From a virus, in the IMG/VR virus record IMGVR_UViG_3300042569_001733, positions 1-55,029 of that record: a stretch of DNA of 55,029 nucleotides; one strand, given 5' to 3'. Shown one piece after another: positions 41,160 to 51,185 of this stretch. Position 1 is the first letter of the stretch, and every line of letters begins with the position of its first letter. The translations under genes and the position numbers were made by a program. The notes below the pieces were generated by a model that was not told the DNA's origin, did not search any database, and worked only from the letters and a program-made list of their open reading frames with translations.

Positions 41160-42593
41160 TTATGACCACCTTAACCATACGTCTCCGTTGCCACCGTCGA
41201 GCGCGTCACTTGGTGCAGAGGATGATGCAAAAGTGTTTCTTAGCGAGCCGGAGACACCGCTGGTGTTGCTTCCACTTGATTGAAGATACGGCGCGTTAGC
41301 AAGAGTTATAGAGTTGTACGCACCCGCTAAAATTACAGCCCCTGCATAAGCCATCGTTAGCATTGAGTCGCCTGACTGCATAACAACACCCTCAGCTACG
41401 GCTGTTATTCTGCCAATTTCTGATCCGCTTACGTTAAAGAAAATTGAATTACCAGTGCCTGATGGAGCTAGCGCAAGACCTGTGCCACTTGGATAATTTG
41501 TAGACGTAAAAGTAGAACCTTTTACCTCACCTGTAAATACCGCTGTGCCAGTGTTAAGGATAGACACTGTTGCTACAGATCCGTTATACGCAAAGAAGCC
41601 GCTAGAGTTTATTTCAATGCGAGGTGTAAATCCACCTGTGCCAGAAGCCGTGGCGCTCGTTGTAATTTTTACCGTACCGGCGACGTCTAAGTACCCAGTT
41701 GTAATTTTTCCGGCGTCAAGGTTGGCGATTACCGCGTTCCCAATTGGAGCAGACGTCCATGATGTGCCACCGGCACCTACATATTGTCCTACAACAACTC
41801 CACCAGAGTACTGCCACCAGATATCTCCAGCGGTGTTAGCCGTGCTGCCCGGCGCGGCAGTGTCATAGTAAACTTTATTTTTGCCGTTCGCTGTTGACTG
41901 CGCGGTGGAAATTGCACCATCTTGCGCAGAAACCCACGCGGTTCCACTATACCTATACAGCTTATTTCCGTCGTTAGTATCTATCCAAAGATCACCAACG
42001 TTGTACGCACCGCCGGTAGGTTCATTGTCCTGCACATACGTTTTTGCCTTACCATCAGCCGTAGCCTGCGCTGCTGCCGAGTCTTGCGACAATACCCAGT
42101 CGGTGCCGTCCCAGGCGTAAAGTTTATCATTATCATTTGTATCAATCCAGATGTCGCCGACTTCATACGCCGTGCCCGCTGGTTCGTTATCTTGGTAATA
42201 GACAGCGCTTTTAGAATCTGCAGCTGCCTGTGCAGCCGGATCAGTTATAGTTACAAAAGCTGAAACATCTTCACTGTAAACTTTCTGTGCACCTGTGTCA
42301 GGGTCAACTACAGTCGTTCCTTCTTTTACGATAGCAGGATCTGTATCAGAAACTACGGTAACTCCAAAAGCTGCCTCATTCGCTGTTACAGCGTCAGTTG
42401 CGATATTTTCTGTTTCAACCGCGTCAACTTGAATTACCTTCGTTGTTACCGCGCGATAGCCAAGCTTCTCAGTTGTTACAACGTTTGCCTTAAGACGTTT
42501 TGCACCAGGTCGTTTTTCAACACGACGAACGCGACGCTCAACGTCAACTATAACCTTGCCGATACTCTTACGGCGTCTACGTCTACTGGCCAA
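41160..42593 (-). CDS. Minor tail protein with repeated binding modules
   Basis: 477 residues from TTG 42593, chosen because GGAGG is 9 bases upstream; the TTG at 42602 abuts it. A very basic N-terminus (SRRRRRKS) is followed by a helical region. Two close repeats contain DNEPxGxAYxVGDxWIDTNDxxKLY and GTxWVxxQD, with a third partial copy. The C-terminus is β-rich (YLDVAGTVKITT ... RIEINSSG) like fibre/baseplate proteins. The WIDTND modules recall the DGDLYVW modules of the collagen fibres. Confidence 0.75.
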   Translation of the reverse strand: MASRRRRRKSIGKVIVDVERRVRRVEKRPGAKRLKANVVTTEKLGYRAVTTKVIQVDAVETENIATDAVTANEAAFGVTVVSDTDPAIVKEGTTVVDPDTGAQKVYSEDVSAFVTITDPAAQAAADSKSAVYYQDNEPAGTAYEVGDIWIDTNDNDKLYAWDGTDWVLSQDSAAAQATADGKAKTYVQDNEPTGGAYNVGDLWIDTNDGNKLYRYSGTAWVSAQDGAISTAQSTANGKNKVYYDTAAPGSTANTAGDIWWQYSGGVVVGQYVGAGGTSWTSAPIGNAVIANLDAGKITTGYLDVAGTVKITTSATASGTGGFTPRIEINSSGFFAYNGSVATVSILNTGTAVFTGEVKGSTFTSTNYPSGTGLALAPSGTGNSIFFNVSGSEIGRITAVAEGVVMQSGDSMLTMAYAGAVILAGAYNSITLANAPYLQSSGSNTSGVSGSLRNTFASSSAPSDALDGGNGDVWLRWS

Positions 42594-44550
42594 TCTTGTC
42601 AACCTCCGGCTCTGTAACTAGTAGCAATTCAGTTTCTTCTGGGAAACTTGGTGTATCAGGAACTGATACCTTAAATCCTTCGATCTTACGAACGATTACC
42701 GTATCACGAACCTCAAGGTCACTTGCAAGACGCATTCTTACAAACTCATCTTCAACAATAATCGAGCACCAGTCTCCTGGAACAAACTCTCCGATCTTAG
42801 GAGATAAAGATCCGTTAACTTTTACCTTGATGTCTGAGATAGGAGGGCGTGACTCCGCAAGGTAGCGTTGCGCGTGAGCATACAAGGCAGACTCTTCAGA
42901 CTCCTCGCTTCTTGTCTCCTCTGCATCAAGGATAGGCCAGCCTGCTAATAAAAGATCAGTTGCAGACGCAACCGCGTACGGTTGGCTGATGTCATCGCCA
43001 AGATCTGGGATATTTCCAACAACAAAGAAACGCGTTGCCGAGTCCTCGGCAGACTCTTCCATCGTCACGTCAATAATACTTCCAGGATACTCGAATACAA
43101 GCTGGTCTGCTCCGTAGCGACTTGGAGGAGATACCTCTCCTTCCGCAGGAGGGTTTGGATAGTCAATAGGTAGTAAAACAAACGTGCGTGTAAACGTAGG
43201 TATGTCTCCTATATACACAAGATCACAGTCAATACGATACTCAAAGCCGTCTACAGTGTCAGAGTACTCGTCGAGTTCTTCACCAACTGAGCGAAGCTCA
43301 AATCCGCGATATGGATTATTTGGCACGTTCTTTCCGCTATACTCATCTGTTGAATACGAGATATCAATGTCAGAGTTTCCAGGAAACGGTCCGTATGTTC
43401 CGACGTTCGCAGTTGATTGAACAACAGCCGTTCCGCCAGTTACCGCCGTAGCAACCATGTCGCTATCTGCAACGTATACCCTAAACGTAGTTGCGCTTGG
43501 AATATCTACAATTTGGTACTCGCCGTCAAACACAATGATAAGAGAGGCAGGATCATCTACACCGCTAAGCACAACCGTGTCATATTGCGCGAAGCCGTGA
43601 GAGCTGCTTGTAGTAATAGTTGCGGTGAAGTCCGCGATAGACTTAGACGTTACTGTTTTAGTTATATTTTTTACCGAGGATGTTAATGATGATGCAACAG
43701 TAAACGTAGTATCGCTAGGCACCGACGTTACATCCCACAAACCGTCTAGTCCAGCAGACACGTTATAGATCTCTGTTGTTTGAGTAGGTATCAGCCCATG
43801 TGCAGATGCGGTAGTAACTGTAGTAATACTTGACGGCGCGGTAATAGATGTAATTCGTAAGCTATTAGTAAGCGCCGGCTCAATGTCTGTGTTAGGAAAT
43901 GTTATATCGCTAAAGTCTACAAGAATCTCATCGAGCAGCTGGCGTACGTAGTCGTATGTATCAACGCGCGCGTAGACCGTCACACCGACGTATGTTCCGT
44001 TAGGCACGGATGTTCCGGTGATGGTGAATGTTATATTTGTAGGAGAGGAGGCAATTACGTAATATGCGTTATACACAAAGTCAGAAACCTCTGGAAATAT
44101 AAGACGAACAGACGAGCCTACAGGGAAGTCGTACTCTAAGGCTTCTAGAGTTGCAGTTAGAGTTCCGCCTGACGCAACAACGGTTGCGCCAAAGTCGTGC
44201 GTCCATGTCTTCCAGATATTACGGTGGAAGAAGTAGCTGGTAAACTCTGATGCGCTGACACTTAGTTCACGGTCAACGACATTGTAGTTACGGTTCCAGA
44301 TAATTCCGCCCCACACACACTCGCTATCACGCACAACGTAGAGTCCTGTTTTTCCAGGCATGGTGCTTTCATACAAGTTCATCGAGGCTGTCTCCGGGAT
44401 AACCGGTATGTTTCCGCCAAAGCTGCCCGCTGCCTTGATAGATCTTTCAAAGGAAACTCCTTTGAAAGGAATTTCTGCAAGTACCTGATTCGTTAAAAGA
44501 TCAGTAGTAAAGTACCTATATACGGCTGCGTCTGATTGATACAGTGCCAT
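42583..44550 (-). CDS. Tail hub / minor tail protein (Gp37-like)
   Basis: 655 residues; GAGG lies ahead of the ATG. FKGVSFERSIKAAGSFGGNIPV and LYVVRDSECVWGGIIWNRNY match the start of actinophage minor tail proteins of the Gp37/hub type. Two HGL/HGF β-modules (about 43680-43830 and 43430-43640) are inserted mid-protein. The C-terminal segment (PGDWCSIIVEDEFVRMR) closes the hub fold. Located after the distal tail gene as expected for a tail hub. Confidence 0.82.
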   Translation of the reverse strand: MALYQSDAAVYRYFTTDLLTNQVLAEIPFKGVSFERSIKAAGSFGGNIPVIPETASMNLYESTMPGKTGLYVVRDSECVWGGIIWNRNYNVVDRELSVSASEFTSYFFHRNIWKTWTHDFGATVVASGGTLTATLEALEYDFPVGSSVRLIFPEVSDFVYNAYYVIASSPTNITFTITGTSVPNGTYVGVTVYARVDTYDYVRQLLDEILVDFSDITFPNTDIEPALTNSLRITSITAPSSITTVTTASAHGLIPTQTTEIYNVSAGLDGLWDVTSVPSDTTFTVASSLTSSVKNITKTVTSKSIADFTATITTSSSHGFAQYDTVVLSGVDDPASLIIVFDGEYQIVDIPSATTFRVYVADSDMVATAVTGGTAVVQSTANVGTYGPFPGNSDIDISYSTDEYSGKNVPNNPYRGFELRSVGEELDEYSDTVDGFEYRIDCDLVYIGDIPTFTRTFVLLPIDYPNPPAEGEVSPPSRYGADQLVFEYPGSIIDVTMEESAEDSATRFFVVGNIPDLGDDISQPYAVASATDLLLAGWPILDAEETRSEESEESALYAHAQRYLAESRPPISDIKVKVNGSLSPKIGEFVPGDWCSIIVEDEFVRMRLASDLEVRDTVIVRKIEGFKVSVPDTPSFPEETELLLVTEPEVDKIGQ

Positions 44551-44595
44551 GGGTTATACCTCACTAAGTAGATTCGTCGTTAAACACATTGTATA

Positions 44596-46233
44596 CTATC
44601 CAAGCCATGCAGAGCGGTAATACACCGTTAAAGATGCAGAGCTTGTTAGGTCGCCTTCATCGTAAAAACTAAATACGTTTGCGCCAGGAGCTAAGAGTGT
44701 CCACTCTGCAAGAACGTCAATAAGACTGCGCTTACCGACCGCGTCTCCGTTAAGCGCAACCTCGTGGTCACGCGTATCAATTTCAAGAATATCTGCGCTA
44801 GATGTAATTGTTCCAGATGAAGCTACTGATACTACGTTGGTAGCTGTTTTAGCGTAGGTAAGCGTAGTTGTTGTTGGCACAGTTAATATCGTAAAGGTGC
44901 CGTTAAATGTTGCGTGAACGCCAGATACAACTACCACATCACCCGCAAGAAGCCCGTGAGCAGCCGAGGTTGTAAGCGTTGCAATGTTGTCTGTTAAAGC
45001 CCTGTTAGAAACGGTAGGTGTCAGGACTCCGCGCAACGCGCCAATGATGGTGATAGACTCGTTAGTTGTCTCGTTAAGGATAGTTGCAGGACCAGTAAGA
45101 GGGCCGGTAACCTCAAAAATAACAGGCGAATATGCGTTTCCTGTATTTGTAACCGTGCCTGTTCCAGATCCGGGAGTTCCCGAATCTTCTCCTGCAATCG
45201 TCACCGCACGATAGCCTAGTTCGTTTCCTTCGTACCACTCGTACTTAAGAGGGTCTGGTGCACGTAGTCCGATAGAAAACTCTGTGCGTCCACGAGCGTT
45301 TACAGTTTGAATATCTGGTTGACCAGATAAACGAACGAACGAAGCCTTGGTAGGATTTTCATTTGTCTTCAACCATCCGCCAACGTATACAAGATCTGTC
45401 TCTTGGATAAGCTTATCTCTTGACACTGGAATTAGCGATGGGTCTGGAGTAAGAAAGACTCCATTAAGTGTAATTTGGCGAGCTTGATAGCGTCCGCGCA
45501 CATCGTAGGATCCGTCTCCCCAACCGCGAGGAATATCACGTACCTCCGGCTCAGGATGAACCCACCAACCTTCAATATCCGTGCATACCCAGACAACGCC
45601 GTTTTCATCTACCGTGTTAAGAATAAGACTTCCGATTGAAACGTCAGCGTTAAGCTGCATTCCTGTGATCTTAGGGATAGGTAGTGGAGTAAGCCCAAGG
45701 TTGACGTACTTGTTTTCAGTTGCCTGCGTTACGTCGTCAAAATACTCGCCGACGTAGGATGCGGCCTCAAAGATAAAAGCATCTGCGTAGAATTTCTTAC
45801 TAACCGTGCCAGCCAACGGTTGAACAATCGAGATTAGCGCTCCAAGGGCTAATGCAGGCGCGGTCATTACACCCATTAGTCTTATCCAGTCATCGCCTGG
45901 AGTGTTCTCTAGACTGATTGTGGAGGTCGTGGAGATAAGGCTACCACCGCTTAGGGCAGTGTACCAGCCGACGTTAATTTGAAAGGCACCGGTTTCTTCT
46001 CCCGCAGGGACCTTTACGTATCCGGCAACCGCATACGAGGTAGCGGCGGAGACAGAGATGCGAGATGCAATCACCGCACCTGAGTTTACGGCCGCGGCCT
46101 TCGTAATTTCTAGGCAGGAGGAGCCAAAGAACGCGTCGGTGGTAATACGAGTAATCGTTGAAGATCCTGTGGCAGACCAACCTGTTGTGTCTGTCTTAAA
46201 TGAAGGGTTGACGATTAAGTTATTTCTCGCCAT
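44596..46233 (-). CDS. Distal tail protein with N-terminal carbohydrate-binding module
   Basis: 545 residues; GGAGGAGC precedes the ATG, which sits 1 base after the tape-measure stop. The first ~165 residues form a jelly-roll of the CBM4/9 type (NLIVNPSFKTDTTGW ... YADAFIFEAA). The rest is a siphovirus distal tail protein (RYQARQITLNGVFLTPD, EFSIGLRAPDPLKYEWYEG) interrupted near residues 415-475 by an AHGLLAGDVVVVSG module. Forms the ring joining the tube to the hub; the CBM suggests cell-surface glycan contact. Confidence 0.85.
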   Translation of the reverse strand: MARNNLIVNPSFKTDTTGWSATGSSTITRITTDAFFGSSCLEITKAAAVNSGAVIASRISVSAATSYAVAGYVKVPAGEETGAFQINVGWYTALSGGSLISTTSTISLENTPGDDWIRLMGVMTAPALALGALISIVQPLAGTVSKKFYADAFIFEAASYVGEYFDDVTQATENKYVNLGLTPLPIPKITGMQLNADVSIGSLILNTVDENGVVWVCTDIEGWWVHPEPEVRDIPRGWGDGSYDVRGRYQARQITLNGVFLTPDPSLIPVSRDKLIQETDLVYVGGWLKTNENPTKASFVRLSGQPDIQTVNARGRTEFSIGLRAPDPLKYEWYEGNELGYRAVTIAGEDSGTPGSGTGTVTNTGNAYSPVIFEVTGPLTGPATILNETTNESITIIGALRGVLTPTVSNRALTDNIATLTTSAAHGLLAGDVVVVSGVHATFNGTFTILTVPTTTTLTYAKTATNVVSVASSGTITSSADILEIDTRDHEVALNGDAVGKRSLIDVLAEWTLLAPGANVFSFYDEGDLTSSASLTVYYRSAWLG

Positions 46234-46234
46234 G

Positions 46235-49200
46235 CTATGCTCCTCCGCGACGAAGTTGGAATGCTATTTGACGTGAAATTATAGACGCAAGCTCTGATTC
46301 GTTCATACCTTGTGAAGGATAGACGTTAATTGTATTTCCACCACCGCCACCAGAAAGCATACTAATCATAGCCTTGTCACGCTTTGATAGTCCGTCTGGG
46401 TCAAGAGGCTCTACTCGCTCTGAACGACCAGCTTCTCCAATAACCGCAAGCGTGCCTCCGCGGGAAGCCGGAATAACTCCGCCTTGAGCTAACTGCACTG
46501 GAGAAATCGGAGAGATTTGAAAATTTACCTTCCCGAAAGTTGCAAATTTAAGACCCTTTAGAAGTAAATTGATTGCTCCAATAGCCCCATTTAGACCTCC
46601 AATAATAAAGTTAATAACACTTTGAAGTCCGCCCTTTAGCCCATCCCACATTCCTTTAGCTGCATTTGCAATTTTTCCAGGAAGACTTTTAACAAAGTCA
46701 ACCATTAAGCCGATGTTGCCCTTTAACGTTTCATATCGATCTTTAAAAAAGTCAACTAGCCAGTTAAATATGCCTGCTGCTGCAGTTTTAACTTTGCCTG
46801 GTAGACCAATTATAAAGGTAATAAATGCACCGATGTTGCCCTTTAATGTCTCGTATCGAGCTACAAAAAAGTCTACTAGCCAGTTCCATATTGCTTTTCC
46901 AGCTTCTGCAAGTTTACTACCTAATCCCTTAACAAAAGCAACAATTTCATCAAAGTTCTTTACTACAGCCAAAACTGCTAGTCCAAACGGTCCTGTAAGA
47001 ATAGCAAGTATCATAGGCCAGTTGTTTTTCAAGAAATCAATTACTTTTAAAAAAGCATTTTTTATTGCCGTACCTATACCATCAACAAGATTTTTAAAAG
47101 TTTCACTTTTTCCATAAAGTATCGCGATAGCAGCAATTACAAGACCTACTACCGTAAGAAAAACTCCAAGAGGGTTTGCTTTCATAACAACACCCAAAGC
47201 TTTAAAAGCGCCAACAAGCTCTTTTCCTATCACCTTTGCAGTATCTTTAGCGCCTTTCTTTATTGAATCAAAGGCATACATGCCTTTAAGCGCTATTGTC
47301 TCTAGACCTGACTTAACTTTAGCAAGAACAGGGGCAGGCACAATAGCCTTTACCAGTGTACCAATACTACGTAGACTACTTTCAACAACCTTTGTACCAA
47401 ATTTACCAACTTTGCCAATCGTGCCAAGAGCCAAGCCAAAGGCTAGAATCTTTCCTGTAGCATTGAATACAGCCTTGATAAACTTGTTTTCTAAGAGGGT
47501 GTTTATTGCCTCCAGAACGGTGTTAAGCGTATTAAAGAATACCTTTATCGCGCCGGCGTCTGTAGTTGCCTTCGTAAACTTAAGAATGTTTACTACTAGT
47601 CTAGCAAGTGATGGGCCTGCTTCATTAGCTGACTTAAGAATGTCTCCAAAGATAGGAGCGCCTTCTTTTAACGTATCCCAGAAAACCTTAACATTAGGGT
47701 CTGCGCCAACTTTAAGAATTTCCTTTACAAATGCACCAACTGACTCTAAAATTGCTATTGAGTTTGTTGCCGCGCCCTTAAAGTACTCTGCTAATGAATC
47801 TTTTCCTTCTACTGACCCCGAGAATGCTTCAAACTTAGCAGTAATCTTTTCTAGCCAGTCAAGGACGATGTATCCACCGCCGCCAGGCTGGAAGTTGGCG
47901 CTGATGACATTAGAGATTCCACTAAATAAATTACCAAAAACTCCGCTTAACTGAGCGGCGATATTTCCTGCCTTAGTGAAAAATGCCTCTAGCTCTCCGC
48001 TGGCTTGCCCTGCGTTTAAGAATTTTGCAAAGTCTCCAGTTTTCTTAGTTAAGAAGTCAGTAAACTTGCGAATAAGAGGATCGGCGGCAACGAGAATAGA
48101 AAGAATAGAATCGTAGACGTTTCCTATGGTCTCTCCAAGACCTTCAACTATATAACCTGACTGCTCAAATACTTTCTCAAGATCTTTAATGTTTTCTGGT
48201 TTGACTATAGAGTCAATAATAGAGTTAAAACCCTTGCCGATAGAAGTTGCAAGCTTTGCAAGCATTGGCTCTAGCGGATCAAATAATTCTGTTCTTAGTT
48301 TTTCAAGGCCATTTTGTAGAAGAGGGAGAAGAGCTTCGGCAGCCGCATCTCTAAGTTTTTTAAGCGCGGGGATAAATGTACCAACAAGATATTTAACAAA
48401 CGCCTGAGCCGCAGGAGAAAGACCTTTTAATGCATTCGCGTACGCATCAACACCACCGGTAGCGCCTTTATTTGCAGTTTCCTGGTCTGCTAGTGCTCGA
48501 GCAAGATCATCATACGCGTCTTGAATACGGGCGATAAGATCTTCTTCTCTGTCTAAGTACCTTTGCTTAACATCTGCGTACTTCTGCTCTGCATCAGCTA
48601 TCTTTCTAGCATTGTCTGTTTTTACGTTCGCAATATTCTTTTCTACATCAGCTATTTTTTTAGCATTCTCTATTTTTACGTTTGCAATATTATTTTCTGC
48701 ATTAAGAATCTTTATAGCATTAGAAGCTCTTACAGATGAAAGATTTGCCTCAGCTTCTTGTTGAGAGCGTAGCGCATTGCGCGCGACTTGAGCTACTGTT
48801 ACCTGCGCGTCTTCTTGGCGCTTTAGCGCATCAATGTATCCTGTAGTATTCTTAGGATCTCCAGCTAGCTTATCTTGTTCCTTTTGAAGATCTTTATTCT
48901 TATCTTTAGCACGACGTAGACCAAGTTCAGCCTCAGCAAACGCAAGTTGTGCTTCACGACGAGCGCGGGTATTCGGAGGTAGATCTTGAGTACGCTGTAA
49001 GGTCTCACGAGCTTTTTCAAGAGTAATAGATGCGCGCTTCTCTGAAAGAGCTGCGTCCTCTGCATCAAATCCAAGTTGTTGTACTTCTTCACGGCCAGCT
49101 TCCAATGCTTCTGTAAGATCAAGTTGTGCTTCCTTTAGGCGATTATTCGCCTCAATCATGGACTCGGTATTTTGCTCTTTAACTAGTGAAAGACGCTTCT

Positions 49201-49948
49201 CGGCTTCTTCTTCTCGAAGAGCTGCTTCTTCTACAGCTGAAGCTTTTTCTTGTATTGCTTCGCGTTCCTTCTGCGCCGCCTCTTGCACAACTAAAGTTTT
49301 CTTTTCTACTGCTTCTCTTTCTTTTTGTGCAGCATCTTCTGCGGCTTGTGCTTTGTCTTGCTCGGCTTCTGCTAAATCTTTTAGACGGTCTCTTTCAAGA
49401 CGGAAACTGTCCTTGCTAAGTTCTTCAATCCGCTTCTCGATGTCTTCAACTCTACGAGCTGCTGCAATCTTAGCAGCTGTGTTCTCTTGCGTTGCCTTTT
49501 TCTGTTGGTTTAGTCCAGCAGAGACAGCCTTGCCTACTCCACCAAGGGCAGCAACAGTTGTTATAGCCGCAAGACCAATTGCAGTAAATATTCCAGGAAG
49601 CACAACTAGAGCAGGCGTCGCAGCTCCGACTATAGAAAGAAGAGAGACAAAGCCTCCGCCAAGAGAGCCAAGGCTAGAGATAAGAGGACCAATAGAGGCG
49701 GTAAGCACAAAGTTTGTTCTGACAAGACTTTGAAAAGTTGCTCGTGCAGCGTCAGCCTCGCTGGCAGAGAAGTCAAACTTCTTGCCTAGACCTTTAGACA
49801 GACTACTACTAAACCCTTCTATAAAAGATTCACCAATAGACTCGCCGTCTGACTTAAGGTTGATACCATTAAGAGAACGACGTACGTCTTTTTCAAAGCC
49901 AGATGTAATAGCCTTTACGACTATATACGCATCGCCAACTACTGCCAC
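46235..49948 (-). CDS. Tape measure protein
   Basis: 1237 residues from GTG 49948, 7 bases after AAGGAGG. Hydrophobic segment near 75-140, a long coiled coil (~155-480) rich in Glu/Lys/Ala repeats (AAQKEREA units), then a helical region with hydrophobic stretches (LGVFLTVVGLVIAAIAILYG, MILAILTGPFGLAVLAVV) and a Gly-rich C-terminus. In siphoviruses tail length scales at about 0.15 nm per residue, which gives about 185 nm here. Located directly after the chaperone frames as usual. Confidence 0.93.
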   Translation of the reverse strand: MAVVGDAYIVVKAITSGFEKDVRRSLNGINLKSDGESIGESFIEGFSSSLSKGLGKKFDFSASEADAARATFQSLVRTNFVLTASIGPLISSLGSLGGGFVSLLSIVGAATPALVVLPGIFTAIGLAAITTVAALGGVGKAVSAGLNQQKKATQENTAAKIAAARRVEDIEKRIEELSKDSFRLERDRLKDLAEAEQDKAQAAEDAAQKEREAVEKKTLVVQEAAQKEREAIQEKASAVEEAALREEEAEKRLSLVKEQNTESMIEANNRLKEAQLDLTEALEAGREEVQQLGFDAEDAALSEKRASITLEKARETLQRTQDLPPNTRARREAQLAFAEAELGLRRAKDKNKDLQKEQDKLAGDPKNTTGYIDALKRQEDAQVTVAQVARNALRSQQEAEANLSSVRASNAIKILNAENNIANVKIENAKKIADVEKNIANVKTDNARKIADAEQKYADVKQRYLDREEDLIARIQDAYDDLARALADQETANKGATGGVDAYANALKGLSPAAQAFVKYLVGTFIPALKKLRDAAAEALLPLLQNGLEKLRTELFDPLEPMLAKLATSIGKGFNSIIDSIVKPENIKDLEKVFEQSGYIVEGLGETIGNVYDSILSILVAADPLIRKFTDFLTKKTGDFAKFLNAGQASGELEAFFTKAGNIAAQLSGVFGNLFSGISNVISANFQPGGGGYIVLDWLEKITAKFEAFSGSVEGKDSLAEYFKGAATNSIAILESVGAFVKEILKVGADPNVKVFWDTLKEGAPIFGDILKSANEAGPSLARLVVNILKFTKATTDAGAIKVFFNTLNTVLEAINTLLENKFIKAVFNATGKILAFGLALGTIGKVGKFGTKVVESSLRSIGTLVKAIVPAPVLAKVKSGLETIALKGMYAFDSIKKGAKDTAKVIGKELVGAFKALGVVMKANPLGVFLTVVGLVIAAIAILYGKSETFKNLVDGIGTAIKNAFLKVIDFLKNNWPMILAILTGPFGLAVLAVVKNFDEIVAFVKGLGSKLAEAGKAIWNWLVDFFVARYETLKGNIGAFITFIIGLPGKVKTAAAGIFNWLVDFFKDRYETLKGNIGLMVDFVKSLPGKIANAAKGMWDGLKGGLQSVINFIIGGLNGAIGAINLLLKGLKFATFGKVNFQISPISPVQLAQGGVIPASRGGTLAVIGEAGRSERVEPLDPDGLSKRDKAMISMLSGGGGGNTINVYPSQGMNESELASIISRQIAFQLRRGGA

Positions 49949-49979
49949 TTACTCACCTCCTTTCGGTTTTTAATTTTTC

Positions 49980-50420
49980 TTATCCTCTAGTAATAGGACC
50001 GTCTAGCGTGTCGCCAAATGGCTGATCCGCTGCGGCATTTACTGTTGTAGGTCTAATAAACGGTTTAACTGCCTTTTGCTTTTGCAAGGGGTCAAAAGGG
50101 ACTATCTTTTCTTCTTCCTTTTGAGAGATAGATTCAAAGTCATCAAAATTCCTGCTAAGTCCTTGGCCACCGGCTGTGGAACTTGAAGCAGCAGAGTAGG
50201 CATAAGATGATTTGTAGAAATCTTCATAGATAGCTACACGAGAACGGTCTCTGCCCTCTGCCTGTTCAACAGTTGAGTAGAACAGATCTTCTTCAAAGAA
50301 GTAGTGCAAGACGTCAAGCATGTCGCTTGCCTCCATTTCCTTTAAGTTTAGTCCGTTCACGAGTGCTTTTCCATTAATGTAGGGCCAGAGATCTATTCCC
50401 CAGGAGACGAGACTTCTGGC
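49980..50420 (-). CDS. Tail assembly chaperone, frameshifted C-terminal part (GT)
   Basis: This -1 frame relative to the chaperone gene stays open upstream of the first chaperone stop and has no good start of its own (only a GTG at 50360). Read through a -1 shift near 50420 it adds about 146 residues, giving a fusion of about 253. HYFFEEDLFYSTVEQAEGRDRSRVAIYEDFY fits the second half of tail chaperones. The exact slip site is not certain. Confidence 0.7.
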   Translation of the reverse strand, partial: ARSLVSWGIDLWPYINGKALVNGLNLKEMEASDMLDVLHYFFEEDLFYSTVEQAEGRDRSRVAIYEDFYKSSYAYSAASSSTAGGQGLSRNFDDFESISQKEEEKIVPFDPLQKQKAVKPFIRPTTVNAAADQPFGDTLDGPITRG

Positions 50421-50740
50421 CCCTGAGTCGGGCGCGAGGTGTAACCCTCAACTAGCCAGGCGCTAATTTCTCCTAGTTTTTCCATCTGAACAATCTTGTC
50501 AGGGTGCAAAAGCAGAGCGTTAAATCGCTCGTAGCTTTCTTCCATAAGAGCATGCTTAAAGAAGAAGGTAATAGAGTTAGCAGCCTCTGCTGCATCATCT
50601 GAGTTTGATTTAGAAACTAGGTCTAAAAGAACTTTTCCTTGTAGCTCTGGGCGACAGAAAAATTCTTCGCCGTGAATCTTAAAAGATATTTCTTCTTTTT
50701 GGCCGGTGTCTTCGGACCCAAAATCTTTGAACTTGGTCAT
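50393..50740 (-). CDS. Tail assembly chaperone (G-like)
   Basis: 115 residues; GGAGG lies before the ATG. FKIHGEEFFCRPELQGKVLLDLV and NSITFFFKHALMEESYERFNALL match siphovirus tail chaperones. It precedes the tape measure gene, which it would fold and coat. The downstream frame overlaps in the -1 register. Confidence 0.82.
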   Translation of the reverse strand: MTKFKDFGSEDTGQKEEISFKIHGEEFFCRPELQGKVLLDLVSKSNSDDAAEAANSITFFFKHALMEESYERFNALLLHPDKIVQMEKLGEISAWLVEGYTSRPTQGPEVSSPGE

Positions 50741-50772
50741 TATTTCTTCCTCCGTATTGTGTTGGTGTCTTT

Positions 50773-50792
50773 ATTAAAGCACGTGCTTTAAT
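50773..50792. repeat. Perfect 20-bp palindrome
   Basis: ATTAAAGCAC/GTGCTTTAAT is fully self-complementary and lies between the tail-completion gene and the chaperone gene. As RNA it would be an 8-bp stem with an ACGT loop. No T-run follows, so an attenuator, processing site or operator is more likely than a full terminator. Confidence 0.55.
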
Positions 50793-50798
50793 TCTAGG

Positions 50799-51185
50799 TT
50801 ATCTTATCAAATAAAGGTTGTCGGTGAGGTATCTGTTTGGCCTTGTTCCAGGGTGTCTTACCATATGTGTGTAGATCACTCTTGAGCCGGCAGTAAATCT
50901 AAGCACCTGAGATCTATTAGGAACTATTAGGTGCGGGCGGCTTCCTTCATGGTGTACTAACGCATGCTTAACAGGTGAGCCTACCTCAATGTATTGACCC
51001 ACGCCAGAGCGGCTGTGGCGCATGTGAATTGATGCCTTCAGTCTGCCTGTGTCAACACCCACCTGCCCTTTCGCAGCTGCAACTATACGCTGGCCTACAG
51101 ACGCTAAGTATACGCCTACTGTTCCAGCGGGTGAGTTAAGAAGCGTGTCTAGCGCAGCAGGTCTAAATACTACTGTAACTGCCAT
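50799..51185 (-). CDS. Tail completion / HK97 gp10-like protein
   Basis: 128 residues; TAATG overlaps the upstream stop. AAKGQVGVDTGRLKASIHMR and SPVKHALVHHEGSRPHLIVP follow the HK97 gp10-like pattern (VDTGxLxxSI; YAxxxxxGTxPH). Joins the head connector and tail. Confidence 0.8.
   Translation of the reverse strand: MAVTVVFRPAALDTLLNSPAGTVGVYLASVGQRIVAAAKGQVGVDTGRLKASIHMRHSRSGVGQYIEVGSPVKHALVHHEGSRPHLIVPNRSQVLRFTAGSRVIYTHMVRHPGTRPNRYLTDNLYLIR

Noticed and set aside
46713-49733. Plus-strand frames of 134-224 codons inside the tape measure gene
   Set aside because: They mirror the coiled-coil and Ala/Lys-rich coding bias. The minus-strand tape measure gene explains the region fully.
49980-50360. 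Second chaperone frame as an independent gene from GTG 50360
   Set aside because: No ribosome-binding site. The frame is open upstream in the -1 register, the classic chaperone arrangement, so a frameshift fusion is preferred.
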